DNA of 5,323 nt from UBA11524 sp051886675 (GTDB taxonomy: Bacteria > Bacillota > Clostridia > Christensenellales > Aristaeellaceae). A program made the position numbers and the translations under genes. Location: NCBI GenBank assembly GCA_051886675.1, contig JBJEYH010000158.1:1-5323 (forward strand), given 5' to 3'. This document shows, piece by piece, positions 5,210 through 5,323 of the stretch. The notes under the pieces were generated by a model. That model was not told where the DNA came from. It did no database searches and saw nothing but the letters and a program-made list of their open reading frames with translations. The stretch's first letter is position 1. Every line of letters starts with the position of its first letter.

Positions 5210-5323
5210 CTTCGCCCTGACGGCGAAGGCGATGGCGCAAATCGCCGCGCTGAACCGCAGCGTCCGCTGCCGCGCCAGCGCCCCGGAGCTGCCGGAAAGG
5301 TACGCGCAGATGTCGCCGCCGGT
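5210..5323 (+). repeat. 206-bp direct tandem repeat, copy 3, cut by window edge
   Basis: The first 114 bases of a third unit, differing from copy 2 at only two positions by hand count (GGAGGAG versus GAAGGCG near 5226-5230). Copy 3 shares all visible copy-2-specific differences from copy 1. The array may continue to the right. Confidence 0.93.
5217..5323 (+). pseudogene. Second duplicated 3'-terminal AKR fragment, incomplete at window edge
   Basis: In frame it encodes LTAKAMAQIAAL followed by the same tail as the fragment at 5011, up to SPP at the window end. It has two further residue changes, E to K and E to A, in the first helix. No start codon or ribosome site is visible. It is a gene remnant carried by the repeat. 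Confidence 0.78.

Noticed and set aside
4998..5240. 80-codon open frame on the - strand across the tandem repeats
   Set aside because: It crosses the repeat unit as the complement of the AKR tail; Arg/Ser-rich with no motif. A shadow.
4798..5323. CRISPR array or integron-like attC array
   Set aside because: The units are contiguous 206-bp direct copies of gene sequence with no unique spacers, no 25-40 bp repeat-spacer alternation and no recombination-site signature.

Overview
The window is GC-rich (roughly two thirds G+C by eye) and densely coding. All six genes lie on the + strand, separated by 1 to 23 bases, and most have a clear Shine-Dalgarno sequence (GGAGG, AGGGGG, AAGGA). The protein types and strong SD sites suggest a GC-rich anaerobic member of the Firmicutes/Clostridia. 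That placement is inferred from style and family content; no marker gene is present.

Region 1 (1-4927) is one probable operon of oxidoreductases. It holds an iron-containing alcohol dehydrogenase cut off by the left edge, a cysteine-motif flavoprotein, an aldo-keto reductase (AKR) with an N-terminal export signal or membrane anchor, a short flavodoxin-fold FMN reductase, a second AKR of the long-chain 'YakC-like' type, and a third AKR related to the first. Three AKRs, one Fe-ADH and two flavoproteins form a redundant reductase set. The likely job is reduction of aldehydes, ketones, quinones or other electrophiles, comparable in part to the E. coli yqhD-dkgA pair (Fe-ADH plus AKR5). The promoter and any regulator lie outside the window.

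Region 2 (4798-5323) is the unusual part. A 206-bp unit, made of the last 42 codons of the third AKR plus its 3' untranslated region, is repeated in direct tandem at exactly 206-bp spacing. There are two full copies and a third that runs off the right edge. Copies 1 and 2 differ at 24 of 206 positions with no indels; copies 2 and 3 differ at only 2 of the 114 visible positions. Copies 2 and 3 have no credible start codon and are 3' gene remnants. Their coding changes relative to copy 1 all alter the amino acid (apart from TAA to TAG in the stop). The changes within the two downstream stem-loops instead preserve or strengthen base pairing, including one compensatory pair. This suggests that the RNA structure (a terminator or 3'-end element), not the protein, is what has been kept in the copies.

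Both AKR5-like proteins also carry Gly and His at the two positions that normally hold the NADPH-binding Lys and Arg, which suggests use of NADH.
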